Below, one piece after another: positions 23,758-35,059 of a DNA stretch of 64,000 bases. Location: contig JAUCBJ010002739.1 in the NCBI GenBank assembly GCA_032718475.1, positions 1 through 64,000 of the forward strand, written 5' to 3'. Origin of the DNA: Nemertoderma westbladi (Eukaryota > Xenacoelomorpha > Nemertodermatida > Nemertodermatidae). A model generated the notes under the pieces. The model ran no database searches and was not told the origin of the DNA. It was given only the letters and a program-made list of their open reading frames with translations. Both the position numbers and the translations under genes were made by a program. The stretch's first letter is position 1; each line of letters opens with the position of its first letter.

Positions 23758-25644
23758 ATATAGATGTTCAATAAATATGGACTTTACGATATATGTTCAA
23801 TAAAGATGGACTTTACGATATAGATGTTCAATAAAGATGGACTTTACGATATAGATGTTCAATAAATATGGACTTTACGATAGATGTTCAATAAATATGG
23901 ACTTTACGATAGATGTTCAATAAATATGGACTTTACGATAGATGTTCAATAAATATGGACTTTACGATAGATGTTCAATAAATATGGACTTTACGATAGA
24001 TGTTCAATAAAGATGGACTTTACGATAGATGTTCAATAAAGGTGGACTTTACGATAGATGTTCAATAAAGATGGACTTTACGATATAGATGTTCAATAAA
24101 TATGGACTTTACGATAAATATTCAATAAAGATGGACTTTATGATAGATGTTCAATAAATATGGTCTTTACGATAGATGTTCAATAAAGATGGACTTTACG
24201 ATAGATGTTCAATAAATATGGACTTTACGATAGATGTTCAATAAAGATGGACTTTATGATAGATGTTCAATAAATATGGACTTTACGATAGATGTTCAAT
24301 AAAGATGGACTTTACGATATAGATGTTCAATAAATATGGACTTTACGATAGATGTTCAATAAAGATGGACTTTATGATAGATGTTCAATAAATATGGACT
24401 TTACGATTGATGTTCAATAAAGATGGACTTTATGATAGATGTTCAATAAATATGGAATTTACGATAGATGTTCAATAAAGATGGACTTTATGATAGATGT
24501 TCAATAAAGATGGACTTTATGATAGATGTTCAATAAAGATGGACTTTATAATAGATGTTCAATAAATATGGACTTTACGATAGATGTTCAATAAAGATGG
24601 ACTTTACGATATAGATGTTCAATAAAGATGGACTTTACGATATAGATGTTCAATAAAGATAGACTTTACGATATAGATGTTCAATAAATATGAACTTTAC
24701 GATATAGATGTTCAATAAAGATGGACTTTACGATATAGATGTTCAATAAAGATGGACTTTACTATATAGATGTTCAATAAAGATGGACTTTACGATATAG
24801 ATGTTCAATAAAGATGGACTTTACGATATAGATGTTCAATAAATATGAACTTTACGATATAGATGTTCAATAAAGATGGACTTTACGATATAGATGTTCA
24901 ATAAAGATGGACTTTACGATATAGATGTTCAATAAAGATGGACTTTACGATATAGATGTTCAATAAATATGAACTTTACGATATAGATGTTCAATAAAGA
25001 TGGACTTTACGATATAGATGTTCAATAAAGATGGACTTTACGATATAGATGTTCAATAAAGATGGACTTTACGATATAGATGTTCAATAAAGATGGACTT
25101 TACGATATAGATGTTCAATAAAGATGGACTTTACGATATAGATGTTCAATAAATATGAACTTTACGATATAGATGTTCAATAAAGATGGAATTTTACGAT
25201 AGATGTTCAATAAAGATGGACTTTATGATAGATGTTCAATAAATATGGACTTTACGATAGATGTTCAATAAAGATGGACTTTACGATATAGATGTTCAAT
25301 AAAGATGGACTTTACGATATAGATGTTCAATAAATATGAACTTTACGATATAGATATTCAATAAGATGGACTTTACGATACAGATGTTCAATAAATATGA
25401 ACTTTACGATATAGATGTTCAATAAAGATGGACTTTACGATATAGATGTTCAATAAATATGGACTTTACGATATACAGTAGATGTTCAATAAATATGAAC
25501 TTTACGATATAGATGTTCAATAAAGATGGACTTTACGATATAGATGTTCAATAAATATGGACTTTACGATAGATGTTCAATAAAGAAGGACTTTACGATA
25601 TAGATGTTCCATAAAGATGGAATTTTACGATAGATGTTCAATAA
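23758..25644. repeat. Satellite array of 29/31-bp units
   Basis: About 60 head-to-tail units of GATGTTCAATAAAGATGG followed by ACTTTACGATA, in a 29-bp form and a 31-bp form with an extra TA. Variants alternate AAAGATGG with AAATATGG or AAATATGA. The 29-bp form dominates at about 23880-24590 and 25200-25270; the 31-bp form dominates at about 24600-25190. In the latter, an AAATATGAAC unit recurs after every three to five AAAGATGG units, a higher-order pattern. The array begins at the base after the LTR tip of element C. Each unit contains AATAAA by chance of sequence. Confidence 0.95.
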
Positions 25645-25825
25645 TTAGATCGATAGATTATTTATTATAATATAATATAAAATATCAATCTATAAAGTAG
25701 TTGTTAAAACGTAAAGTTTGTTTATGAGGAGAAAAGTGTGAAATGGGATGATAACAAAATTTTAATTTAAGTTAAAAATAAGTCTAAAATTAAAAATTAA
25801 AAAAACTGTTGCAAATTAAATACTA

Positions 25826-26542
25826 TTACACAGACCACCATGATGGGGTAAACTTGAGTGGGAAATCTTTATAGTGGGAGTTTAAACGGGTTTTAAAAGA
25901 GTTAAGGTTGGGGGTGGTCACAACATCATCGGATAGCGAGTTCCAGGGATCTATAACTCGAAAGTGAAATGTTGAGTTCATCTGCAGCAGCCGAGCACGG
26001 GGTTTCTGGAGCTTGAATGAGTGGCCGCGTAGGCCAGTCGTACAAAGTTCAAACATGCTGCAGTTCGGTTTGTCGATACCGGTAAGACACCTGGATCAGG
26101 TAGGCGCGAAAACGGCGATATTCAAGGGTCGGGAGACCGAGCCGTTTCAATCTAGTCGGGTATGGTAGATTGCAAATATCTGGTAAAAGTCGAGTCGCAC
26201 GGCGTTGGACAGATTCTAGAAGTCGAATTTTGCTAATGCGGTAAGGTGACAAAATGTAGAGGCGTACTCCAAGATCGGTCTCACAAGGGCTTTGTAGCGG
26301 TTAATTAATGTATTCCCGTCCAGATGTTTAAAGGTGCGAGCAATCAGACCTGTAACTCCGTTGGCTTTCTTTGCGATGGTAGTATGTGTAGATGATGGTA
26401 GATGATGGATAGGTGATGGTAGATGTGTGTTCCGAAAGTAAGGGTGTTTTGGAAGGTCACCCCTAAGTCTTTCTCCCAGCTCGACACCGATAGCACCGAT
26501 AAATGATATATGAAGCTCAGTACTCATGATATCATCATTCAT
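25826..26542 (-). pseudogene. LINE reverse transcriptase C-terminal fragment (CR1/L2/jockey-like)
   Basis: Several minus-strand frames together resemble the end of a LINE ORF2. In order: KKANGVTGLIARTFKHLDG, YKALVRPILEYAS, VQRRATRLLP, RLGLPTLEYRRFRA, and a tail with RGHSFKLQKPRARL and DPWNSLSDDVV. This series is typical of the thumb and tail of jockey/CR1/L2-type reverse transcriptases. Frame changes near 26210-26250, 26050 and the N-terminal end show that it is decayed. The catalytic core is absent. Clade assignment is tentative. Confidence 0.75.
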
Positions 26543-26565
26543 GATGTAAGTAATTCAACTGCATC

Positions 26566-27170
26566 GCTTATGGTTCATGGACATTAACCAAAGCAGAGTA
26601 TAATTACTCAAACATAGACAGAGAAGCATTGGGTATCATGTTTGGAATTGGAAAATTCCAATCCTATTTGTGGGGTCGACGTTCTGTGTTAGTGACTGAC
26701 CACAAATCTCTACTGACCATTTTTGGTAGCCAAAAGGGTCTCCCAGAACTCGTGTCTCAACGTCTTCACCGATATGCAATACGCTTATCTGCATTTAACT
26801 ACACAGTGAAATATCGCAAGAGTTCACTTTACGGTAACGCCAATGCTTTAAGTCGAGCTCCAACACAATCTGAAACATCAAAGTGGGAGACAATAAATAT
26901 GGTGATAGACGAAGAAGGTCCAATTAATATTGATGAAATTAAAGCAGAAACAAGGAAAGGTGAGGAGCTACGCTCTGTTATTGATATGATAAGACAGTAT
27001 GTTGATATTCAACCTTCGGGGATGTTGAAACCATTTTGGCAGAAGAGATTCGCATTCTCTGTTGAAGAGGACGTTTTATTTATGGCTAGCCGGGTAGTTT
27101 TGCCAAAGTCACTTAGTAGAAGGTATTTAGATGAATTACATCGCTTACATCAAGGATCTTCTTGGGCTCC
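26566..27170 (+). pseudogene. Gypsy polyprotein fragment: RNase H and start of integrase
   Basis: The open frame reads AYGSWTLTKAEYNYSNIDRE then ALGIMFGIGKFQSYLWGR, VLVTDHKSLLTIFG, RYAIRLSAFNYTVKYRK and ANALSRAP. This is the RNase H region of a Gypsy-type LTR retrotransposon, followed by the linker and the first His pair of the integrase zinc finger (LHRLHQG). It stops at a hairpin sequence (27175-27245). No RT core or LTR is recognisable beside it. It is a different lineage from the element at 28160-32577, whose sequence in this region is not close. Confidence 0.85.
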
Positions 27171-27174
27171 TTGT

Positions 27175-27245
27175 ATAAATACATACAAATCAGAGCACAC
27201 ACTCATCCTACTTGAGTGTGTGCTCTGATTTGTGTATGTATTTAT
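27175..27245. repeat. Near-perfect 31-bp inverted repeat (hairpin)
   Basis: Left arm 27175-27205 and right arm 27213-27245 are complementary over 31 bases with one 2-base bulge and a 7-base loop. The arms contain CAGAGCACACACTCA and TGAGTGTGTGCTCTG. The hairpin lies at the truncated 3' end of the Gypsy fragment. Confidence 0.9.
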
Positions 27246-27277
27246 GTGCTTTGGCCATTATATAAGGTACATTTATT

Positions 27278-27827
27278 TTATATTAGGTCACCCTTGTGAC
27301 TGGTGAAATTTAAACTAGATAATGTTGGAGCTGGCTCCAGCATAGCTAGTCTCTGGACAGGTCTATCCAGAATCGATCCAATGGATGTTTTCACTGTTAC
27401 AGTTCTGATAAGATCATTTTTATCACTTTTAGTTGCCATGACAACAGCTGACAACCAATGTCGATTGGGGAATATTTTCACCTTGGAGGAGAATTAAGTC
27501 TCCTACTTTTAAATTTAATTGTTCCATCCGCCACTTAGGCGCTAAAGATATTTTTCTTAAATATCCTTCGGACCAGTGGTCCCAAAAGCGATCACTAACT
27601 AACATATTGTGAGCGCTGCGGACTTACAACTAAATGATAACTTGTCATCATTCAGTTCGTGTGGAACTGGCACAAATGATTTATAACCAAGGATGTGCGC
27701 AGGGGTGATAACCTGGGACTGATGTAAATCGTTTGTGATCAGTTCAAGTGAGCGCGCATTGAGCATCCCCTCGATTTCGATGAGGACAGTTTGGAGTTGC
27801 TCATCGGTTAAATTTGAGGTGGGAGGG
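27278..27827 (-). pseudogene. BEL/Pao integrase C-terminal (DUF5641) relic, distal half
   Basis: Minus-strand frames read NLTDEQLQTVLIEIEGMLNA, TPAHILGY, DHWSEGYLRKISLAPKWR, LKVGDLILLQGENIP and, after a frameshift near 27480, TVTVKTSIGSILDRPVQRLA. This order matches the integrase end and DUF5641 of BEL/Pao elements. It is cut at 27827 by the 5' LTR of a Gypsy element; the preceding part of the same protein appears on the other side of that element (32951-33155). It is not the same family as A/B/C. Confidence 0.8.
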
Positions 27828-28120
27828 TGTGGCAATAGCGACTATGGTACCAGTACCGGCACTATATACTTTCACTTTGATGACGACCGAGGGTCTGACT
27901 GCGTCTGTCATCTGTAGATACGTAGGCTATCTGTACCGACTGTCCTGTCTACCGGTATTATGTTTGGACCTAGATCCGTGTAGCCCAGTAGGCTACCTTT
28001 ATTCGATATATACATTATATATTATTATACTTATCTGCTCCAGCATATGTTTCGACTTTACAACATTGCCTGCACGGCGTCCCGATAACAGGTATGCGGG
28101 ACCGAGAGTAGATTCCAACA
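27828..28120 (+). repeat. 5' LTR of Gypsy element
   Basis: Starts TGTGGCAATAGCGACTATGG and ends at about GATTCCAACA. It matches 32646-32950 with about six substitutions and two short indels over some 290 bases, roughly 2 percent. It contains a TATATA box candidate (about 27870). No clear target-site duplication or primer binding site was found, so the 3' edge is uncertain by a few bases. Confidence 0.85.
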
Positions 28121-28159
28121 CTACAAATTTGTTTCCTACATATTTGATAATTTGGGCCC

Positions 28160-31100
28160 ATGCCGCCTAAATCTAAAAGGAAGCAAAAACCCACGTCACC
28201 GCCCACGGCGGACAGCAGCGACGGCGACGAAACTATAGAAGCCCGAGGCAGCAGTCACACTCCTATCCGGATGGACGACCTCGTGCGTATTCTCGCCCAA
28301 CAACAGACTGCTATGGCTCAGCTGCTGGCGCAACAGCAGGAAGATGCCAACCGTCGCCAGGCGGCCGCGGACGACCGCATCGCTCAACTCCTCGCGGCTT
28401 TACAACCCGGCGTGGCGGCGGCCGCCGCACCGGGACCGCCGGCGACCCAACCCACATACGCGGGAGCCGCTACGAACCCAGCTCCACGACGCCGGGTTAT
28501 CGACATCTCCGCCATGGAGAAGATCGACGCGGACGTCGACTTCTCCTCGTTCCGCCGGTGGAGACAGGCGTGGAGGGTCCACGCCCACCGGCAGCAGGTC
28601 GCCACGTTCCCCAGGGCAGAGCAGGTTTACGCTCTCGTCGCCGCCCTGGGCAGCGACCTCCAGGAGACCATCCGCGTCACCCTCCAGGTTGACATCGACT
28701 CGGACGAGACGACCCCGGAGGCGATCCTCGACACTCTCCAGGCCCACCTCAGCTCCAAACGGAGCATCGCGATCGACGCCATCAAGTTTCACAAGCGCCG
28801 CCAAGGTGGGAACGAGGGGTTCGACTCCTTCAGGGTGGCCCTGGAGGACCTGGCAGTGTCACGGACACCGCCGAACTCTGCGGCCACTGCCGGGACCGGC
28901 AGATCGTTACCCAAATCCTCGTGGGTGTGCGGTGCTCGGAGACCCGAACCGAGCTGCTCAAGGTGCTCCCGCAGCCAACCCTCGAGGACTGCGTGCGGAT
29001 CGCGCAGAGTGTGGAGGCCAGCGAGAGGAACGACTCCATTCTGGCGAGCAGGAAACCGATCCACAAACTCTCCTCCTACAAACGCGAACGTTCGGTTTCC
29101 CGAACCCTGGCGGCCTCCCGCACCCTGGCGGGTTCTCGCTACTCGTCCCCCGACCCTTCCCGTCGAACCAATGCATCCAACAGTTGCGGCAACTGTGGGC
29201 GAAACCACGACAAGGGGAAGGACTGCCCCGCCAAGGGTATCACGTGCCACGCCTGCGGCAAGACGGGGCACTTCAAGTCGGTGTGCTGGTCCAAACCCGC
29301 ACCCAAATCGTCGAAGGTTTCGACGATCTTCCGACAACGGAGCGTCCACAGCTCGGACAAAGACCGCACCAGCTGCGACCTAAACTACATCTCTGTCGAT
29401 GTAACAAACTCGAGGAACAACCGGTTTATGGGACGGGCCCGCCACTCCCCCCCGGATAGCAGAGCGGCTGCCTCTGTCCTCAACGAGAAACTCTTCCTTC
29501 AACTCGGGGGTCGCCATGCTGACCTCCTCCCGCTACGGGAAGACGACAAGTTCGAGGCGGCGAACCGGCTCCCCATGGCGGCCGTGGGGCGGTTCCCGGT
29601 GGAGCTCGAATACTTCGGGGCGAAGGCAATCACCGAACTGGTTATCTCCCCAGAGTCCGACGGTTTAATCCTCTCCAAGAGGACCATCCAGGACCTCGGC
29701 ATCCTCCCGCGGAACTTCCCGGCTCCCCTCCGCAGCCGAGGAACCGTCGCCTCCATCGCTCCATCCCCGGCGACCCGCTCCCGGGACGACTACCTCCGCG
29801 AGTTCGACGACGTCTTCGACGACGACTCCGCCCCGCTCCCGATGATGCACGGCCCGCCCATGCACATCCTGCTGAAAGACGGGGCGACGCCGTTCCACGT
29901 CAACGGCGCGCGACCCATCCCGTTCGCGATGCGGGACGAGGTAAAGGGTCTCCTCGACAACCTGGAACGGAGGGAAGTCATCGCCCGGGTCGACGAGCCA
30001 ACAGACTGGGCCCACCCGATGACAGTGGCGAGAAAACCGGGGGGTAAACTGCGACTTTGCGTCGACCTCCGCCACTTAAACTCGCAGGTGCGACGTCCCT
30101 ACTATCCCACCCCGAGTCCACGGTCGGCGGTGGCCGGAGTTTCTTCCACCGCCCAGGTTTTCTCGGTGTTTGACGCCGCCAGTGGCTACTGGCAGGTTCC
30201 CCTGGACGAGGAGTCACAACTCCTCACAACCTTCGCGACTCCCTGGGGCCGGTACCGTCACACCCGCAGCGTCATGGGGCTCATCTCGTCCGGAGATGAG
30301 TTTAACCGGCGGGGCGACGACGCACTCCAGGGACTCCCCAACCTCATCAAGGTTGTAGACGACGTGCTCCTCTACAACGACACCATGGAGGAGCACCTGG
30401 CCAACGTCGGCCGGTTCATGGAGCGGTGCCGGACCCACGGCATTACGCTGCACCCTGGGAAGGTGCAGTTCGCCCAGGCCGAGGTTCGGTTCGCTGGGTA
30501 CCTCGTCGGCGCCTCCGGTATCAAGGCCGACCCGGAGAAACTGAAGGCGATCGCCGCCTTCCCCCGCCCAGGGAACATCACTGACCTCCGCAGCTTCGTG
30601 GGACTCGTGGAGCAACTCGCTCCGTTCTCCGGCAACATCGCCGCCGCCATATCTCCGCTCCGCCCCCTCCTCAGTACGAAGGCGACCTTCACCTGGACGG
30701 GGGACCACGAACGGGCCTTCGAGGCCACTAAACTGGCGCTCACAACCCCACCGACCCTCGCCCCGTTCGACACGACCCGGGAGACCCGCCTCGTTACCGA
30801 CGCCTCCCGGCTGAAGGGCCTCGGATACGCCCTCCTCCAGCGGTACGGGGAGGATTGGAGGCTGATCGAGTGCGGCTCGAGGTTCACCACCGACACGGAG
30901 TCCAGGTACGCCATGGTGGAACTCGAGCTCCTCGCCGTCGTATGGGCCGTCCAGAAGTGCCGGCTGTATCTTCTCGGCCTCCCCCACTTCAACTTGATTG
31001 TCGACCACCAACCGCTCGTCACAATCATTGACAAGTATACGGTGGACGCCACAGACAACACCCGCCTCCAACGCCTCAAGACTAAACTGGCCCCGTACCA

Positions 31101-32577
31101 GTTTACCACCACATGGACCAAGGGGAAGGACCACGCCATCGCCGATGCGTTGTCCCGCGCCCCGGTCAATGACCCCACACCCGATGACATCGTCGACGAT
31201 GGGGACATGGCGACCTACATCAGGGCAGTCACCCGCCAGTCCGCCGCCGACATAACCGGCTCCGACTCCGCCCACCTCGCGGATCCCGTCCTCGAGGAAC
31301 TCGCCCGAGTGGCTCGGGACGACCCGGACTATAAAGCCCTACTCGCGGCCATTGAGTCGGGCTTCCCGGAATCCGGCCGGAAGGAACCGGCTGTCAACAT
31401 ATACTGGTCCGCCCGGGACCAGTTAACTACGGACGGGGACCTGGCCTTATTCGGCCACCGTATTGTGGTCCCCACAGGGTCCCGGAAATCCACCCTCGCA
31501 CGCCTACACGCGGCACACCAGGGGGTGGAAAAAACGCTACGTCGCGCCCGGCAGTGTGTATACTGGCCGGGCATCACCAACGACATCCGGACATCCGTGG
31601 GCGCCTGCAGCGTGTGTCTGGCCTGTCGGTCAAGTCAGACCAAGGAACCATTTCTGACGGAGCCCCCACCAACTCGCCCGTTTGAAGATATCTCGGGAGA
31701 TTTCTTCTCACTCGACGGGAAACATTTCCTCGCCACCGCAGACAGATATTCCGGATGGCCGGAAATCTACAGTTTCTCCGCCCCACCCACCGCTGCCCGG
31801 ACAACCACCGCCCTGCGTGACTGGTTCGTCCGCTACGGGGTACCAACCCGCTTCCGGTCGGACGGCGGAACCCAGTTCACAGCAGCAGAGCTGACCAGCT
31901 TCCTAAAAGACTGGGGGGTCACACCGGTCACATCGTCGCCAGAATACCCCCAGAGTAACGGGCACGCTGAATCAGCAGTGAAGGCCCTCAAGCGCCTACT
32001 GGAGAAGACTGGGGGGTCAATGACCTCCGCCGCGTTTCAGGAGGGGCTCCTGGAACTCCGAAACAGCCCCAGGGAGAGCGGCTTCTCCCCAGCGGACATC
32101 GTGTTCGGCCATCCTATGAGGTCGCGCGTTCCGGCCCACCACAGCGCCTTCGCTCGGACACTCCAGGAGACCCGGACGGAGCTAGACCGAGTGGCGCCGG
32201 CATTAAAATCAACCAGGACCGCCCAATATAACCGCGGAGCGAAGGCCCTGGAACCACTCGCGGTGGGCACCAGGGTCCGGGTTCAACACCCGACCAATAA
32301 ACGGTGGGAGCGCACCGGCACCATCGTTGAGTCCGGTAAACACCGGAAGTATACTGTCCGGATGCCTTCCGGACGCACACTCATCCGGAACCGACGCCTA
32401 CTTATTCCGGACACCGCCCTCCAGGAGACACCCACGGGCCTACCAACCCCGGACGTGACACCCACAGCCCCCAAACTCGTACGCTGGCGTGAACCCCTCA
32501 TCGAAACTCAACAATTTGAGAAACTTTCAGTTTCCAAATACCCGAGGCGGGTACGTCAGCCACCCGACCGACTCTGA
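28160..32577 (+). pseudogene. Gypsy-type Gag-Pol polyprotein, nearly complete but damaged
   Basis: Gag starts at ATG 28160 with an Ala/Gln-rich N-terminus and a capsid-like region. The frame slips by one base at about 28855-28880; the second frame then stays open to the TGA at 32577. Order: zinc knuckles (29185-29290, CHACGKTGHFKSVC), protease, RT (29860-30400, VVDD at 30352-30363), RNase H (30770-31165), integrase zinc finger (31500-31630), integrase core with Asp near 31697, Asp near 31862 and Glu near 31970 (SGDFFSL, RSDGGTQF, PQSNGHAES), and a basic chromo-like tail. The protease site reads DSRAAAS, with Arg (AGA, 29461-29463) where the family has Gly. The Gag slip lies inside capsid, not at a gag/pol boundary, so I take it as damage. 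Strongly G+C-rich. Confidence 0.9.
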
Positions 32578-32636
32578 CATGAATTTTGATGAACGAATTT
32601 TAGCTCGGCACCGCCTCAGACGGCTAACCCGAGCTC

Positions 32637-32645
32637 GAAAGGGGG
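32637..32645 (+). other. Polypurine tract of Gypsy element
   Basis: GAAAGGGGG immediately upstream of the 3' LTR start TGTGGCAAT, the place and composition expected for the plus-strand primer. Confidence 0.7.
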
Positions 32646-32950
32646 TGTGGCAATAGCGACTATGGTACCAGTACCGGCACTATATACTTTCACTTTGATG
32701 ACGACCGAGAGTCTGACTGTGTCTGTCATCTGTAGATACTTAGGCTATCAGTACCGACTGTCCTATCTACCGGTACAGCAGTACTATGTTTGGACCTAGA
32801 TCCGTGTAGCCCAGTAGGCTACCTTTATTCGATATATACATTATATATTATTATACTTATCTGCCCGCTCCGGCATATGTTTCGACTTTACAACATTGCC
32901 TGCACGGCGTCCCGATAACAGGTATGCGGGACCGAGAGTAGATTCCCCCA
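32646..32950 (+). repeat. 3' LTR of Gypsy element
   Basis: Same sequence as 27828-28120 apart from about six substitutions, an insertion (ACAGCAGTACT region, about 32772) and a 4-base indel near 32863. Its right end (GATTCCCCCA) runs into the BEL integrase relic. Confidence 0.85.
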
Positions 32951-33155
32951 CATACAGAGGGGTAATTTTATTCATTGAGTGCTGGATTACCCCGATTTCC
33001 CTCTCCAAAATTCCACCTCGCCACTTTACAGATGGGGTATTGAATAACCAATCGATTTGGTGAAATTTAAGATGATCTTGGATCACCTGGTGGTTCCATG
33101 AATTATTGGGGTCAGAGTAAAACGCGGATCCGGATCCGGATTCCACATTTAACAT
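32951..33155 (-). pseudogene. BEL/Pao integrase core relic, proximal half
   Basis: The minus strand reads YSDPNNSWNHQVIQDHLKF, HQIDWLFNTPSVKWRGG and ILEREIGVIQHSMNKI. This matches the end of the BEL/Pao integrase core, including the WxFNxPS...GGxxER block with the third catalytic acid. It is continuous in sense with the DUF5641 relic at 27278-27827. The Gypsy element sits between the two, so it inserted into an older BEL copy. Confidence 0.75.
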
Positions 33156-33325
33156 TGTCCCTACGGAAGTCGATTATTTTTACATTTTTATAACTCCCAA
33201 AAATAAAACTATAACCTGTTCTATTGACTTTAGTTTATTGTTTTGGTTAAAATAACGTGCCACTGTAACCTGCTCCTTTCCCTTAATTGATAATTTTGGA
33301 ATCCGGATCCGGATCCGCGTTTTAC
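33117..33325. repeat. 29-bp perfect inverted repeat rich in GGATCC
   Basis: Arms 33117-33145 and 33297-33325 are exact reverse complements. Both contain GCGGATCCGGATCC and flanking CCATGAATTATTG/TGAATTATTG matches extend the likeness imperfectly. The 151-bp centre includes one copy of a dispersed repeat (33231-33290). It looks like the ends of a small inverted-repeat element next to, or inserted in, the BEL relic. Confidence 0.8.
33231..33290 (+). repeat. Dispersed 60-bp repeat, copy 1
   Basis: AGTTTATTGTTTTGGTTA, a variable centre, then GTAACCTGCTCCTTTCC. Related copies are at 39121-39180 (same strand) and, reversed and in tandem, at 56093-56290. Confidence 0.75.
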
Positions 33326-35059
33326 ACCTACCTGAATTATTGATGAAAGATTTATTTTTGTAATCCAATCAATTATATGTTCTAGTTGAATATTGTATTC
33401 GGCTAATTGTTTAAGGGTTTATATTAATGAAAGATTTTTTCGTTTTTTTTTTACATACTGAAGCAATTTGTCTGGAGTCAAACATTTATTTTACTTATAT
33501 AGTATTACATGTTGTATTTCTTTTACTTTTTTTTAACTGCGCTTAATGCGTAATGATTAATTTCGTGTCCCTTGGTTAATAGGAACCCGATGGAGTAGTG
33601 TCACTTTTTTTGGCACTCGTTCCGTTATTTACTTATTTTTGGTCCAATCCAAATTATAGCTTTACAGGTTTCAGCTACAGCGGATATTTTATATTTTTGT
33701 TGGCAAATTTATAATAATATTCTCAGCAGGAATTAATTTATTAGACCAGAAATTATATTCAGTTAAATTCATGTGCTATATATTCCAAGCCGTCAGATAG
33801 ATAGCCTTAGATAATGTGCCGGTTATAATATTGTATTATAATGATTTCAATTAATCCTCTCCATCCGAGTGGCTCCCTGTAACAATATTATTATATTGGT
33901 TAAACTGTTTACTTAGGTGGAAAATGTATTAGGGAAAATGCTGTGTAGTAAAGGTAGCTTCCTATTGGTCGGCTGATATAACCTACATTAGCGCCTAAGG
34001 GTGTAGGGGCCTTGATATTGATAAAGCGGCCCTGATATAATACAGTTGCGACATAATTATTAGTCCCAATTCACGGTGTTCAAAATTCACAATTTTGCTA
34101 CTGTAATATTATTCTACCGGTTGTATAAGTTAAAGTTATATGATTATTTGATCACAATTATTTAAATTGTTAGTGATATATTTATACGTTGGTTTAGAGG
34201 TTATTTTGTCACCGGTATATTTTCATGAGTCTTTGTACTCCACCTTACCTTTCTTAGGAAGTTAGAAGCTTAGTTTTTTTCAAATGTTTCCTGGCAATCT
34301 GAAATACAGCAGGGCCTATAGTATTCCGTCCGAGTTTCAAATTACATTTTCCTTTAGCCTTTCGGGCCTTGACCTAAAAGGCGGTGAACTACCGGTTACT
34401 GCATACGGATTAAAACTCTTAGCGTCACGCCAAGGTCGGATTATGGCCGACCTTAGGTTGACTGGTTACTACGACGGATGACTGGAGAGGCACCTTATCA
34501 TTAACGGGCGCGGGCGAGCCATTCAATGCGAGATCGATGATGTGGGATGTGGGTGGATGCTCCACGGTCTACACTAGTCTATGGTGGCCCATCGGGCTCA
34601 CTACTTTTTTAACGGAAAATATATACTATATAGCCTATACTATACTGCTATATACTATATATTTGTAAAGGTCAAAATCAAGGTCTGGAGTACTGTCAAT
34701 ACGCTGTAGTACAATACAACAATGCTGCAATAGCTAGAGAGCGGTGGCGGTTTCCGTGTTTGGTACCATACTGCCACACTGTGTATCGGTACCTAGCCTA
34801 CCGGCTGACTGGCAAGTGGCAACCAAGTGGTACCGCGTACGCGTACCGGTACACAAGTCAGCAAGTAGCTGACTCAAAGTCGAAAGTGCTAATCAGCCAA
34901 TCACCAATAATCCTGTAATCTGACAATTCCTATTACCGGTACCTGGGTACTGTTTACTGTATTACATTCAGACAGTACCGGTACTAAATTCAGAAATTAG
35001 ACCTACATCTTTTGCCTGGCTCTGTCCATAGACCATAACGCACGATTCTACCATTCACA
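33326..35059. other. Intergenic, upstream of coatomer gamma gene
   Basis: AT-rich to about 34600, then a stretch with many ACCGGTAC-like palindromes (about 34760-34990). I see no supported gene; the 65-codon frame at 34284 has no recognisable content. The promoter of the coatomer gene should lie in the last few hundred bases, but I cannot point to a TATA box or initiator with confidence. Confidence 0.6.

Noticed and set aside
28850-28890. Programmed ribosomal frameshift in the Gypsy element
   Set aside because: The slip lies inside the capsid region, before the zinc knuckles, and I see no slippery heptamer plus structure. A one-base loss is simpler.
28196-32501. Many antisense and alternate-frame ORFs up to 353 codons across the Gypsy element
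   Set aside because: Shadows of a G+C-rich coding region. The plus-strand frame carries all recognised domains.
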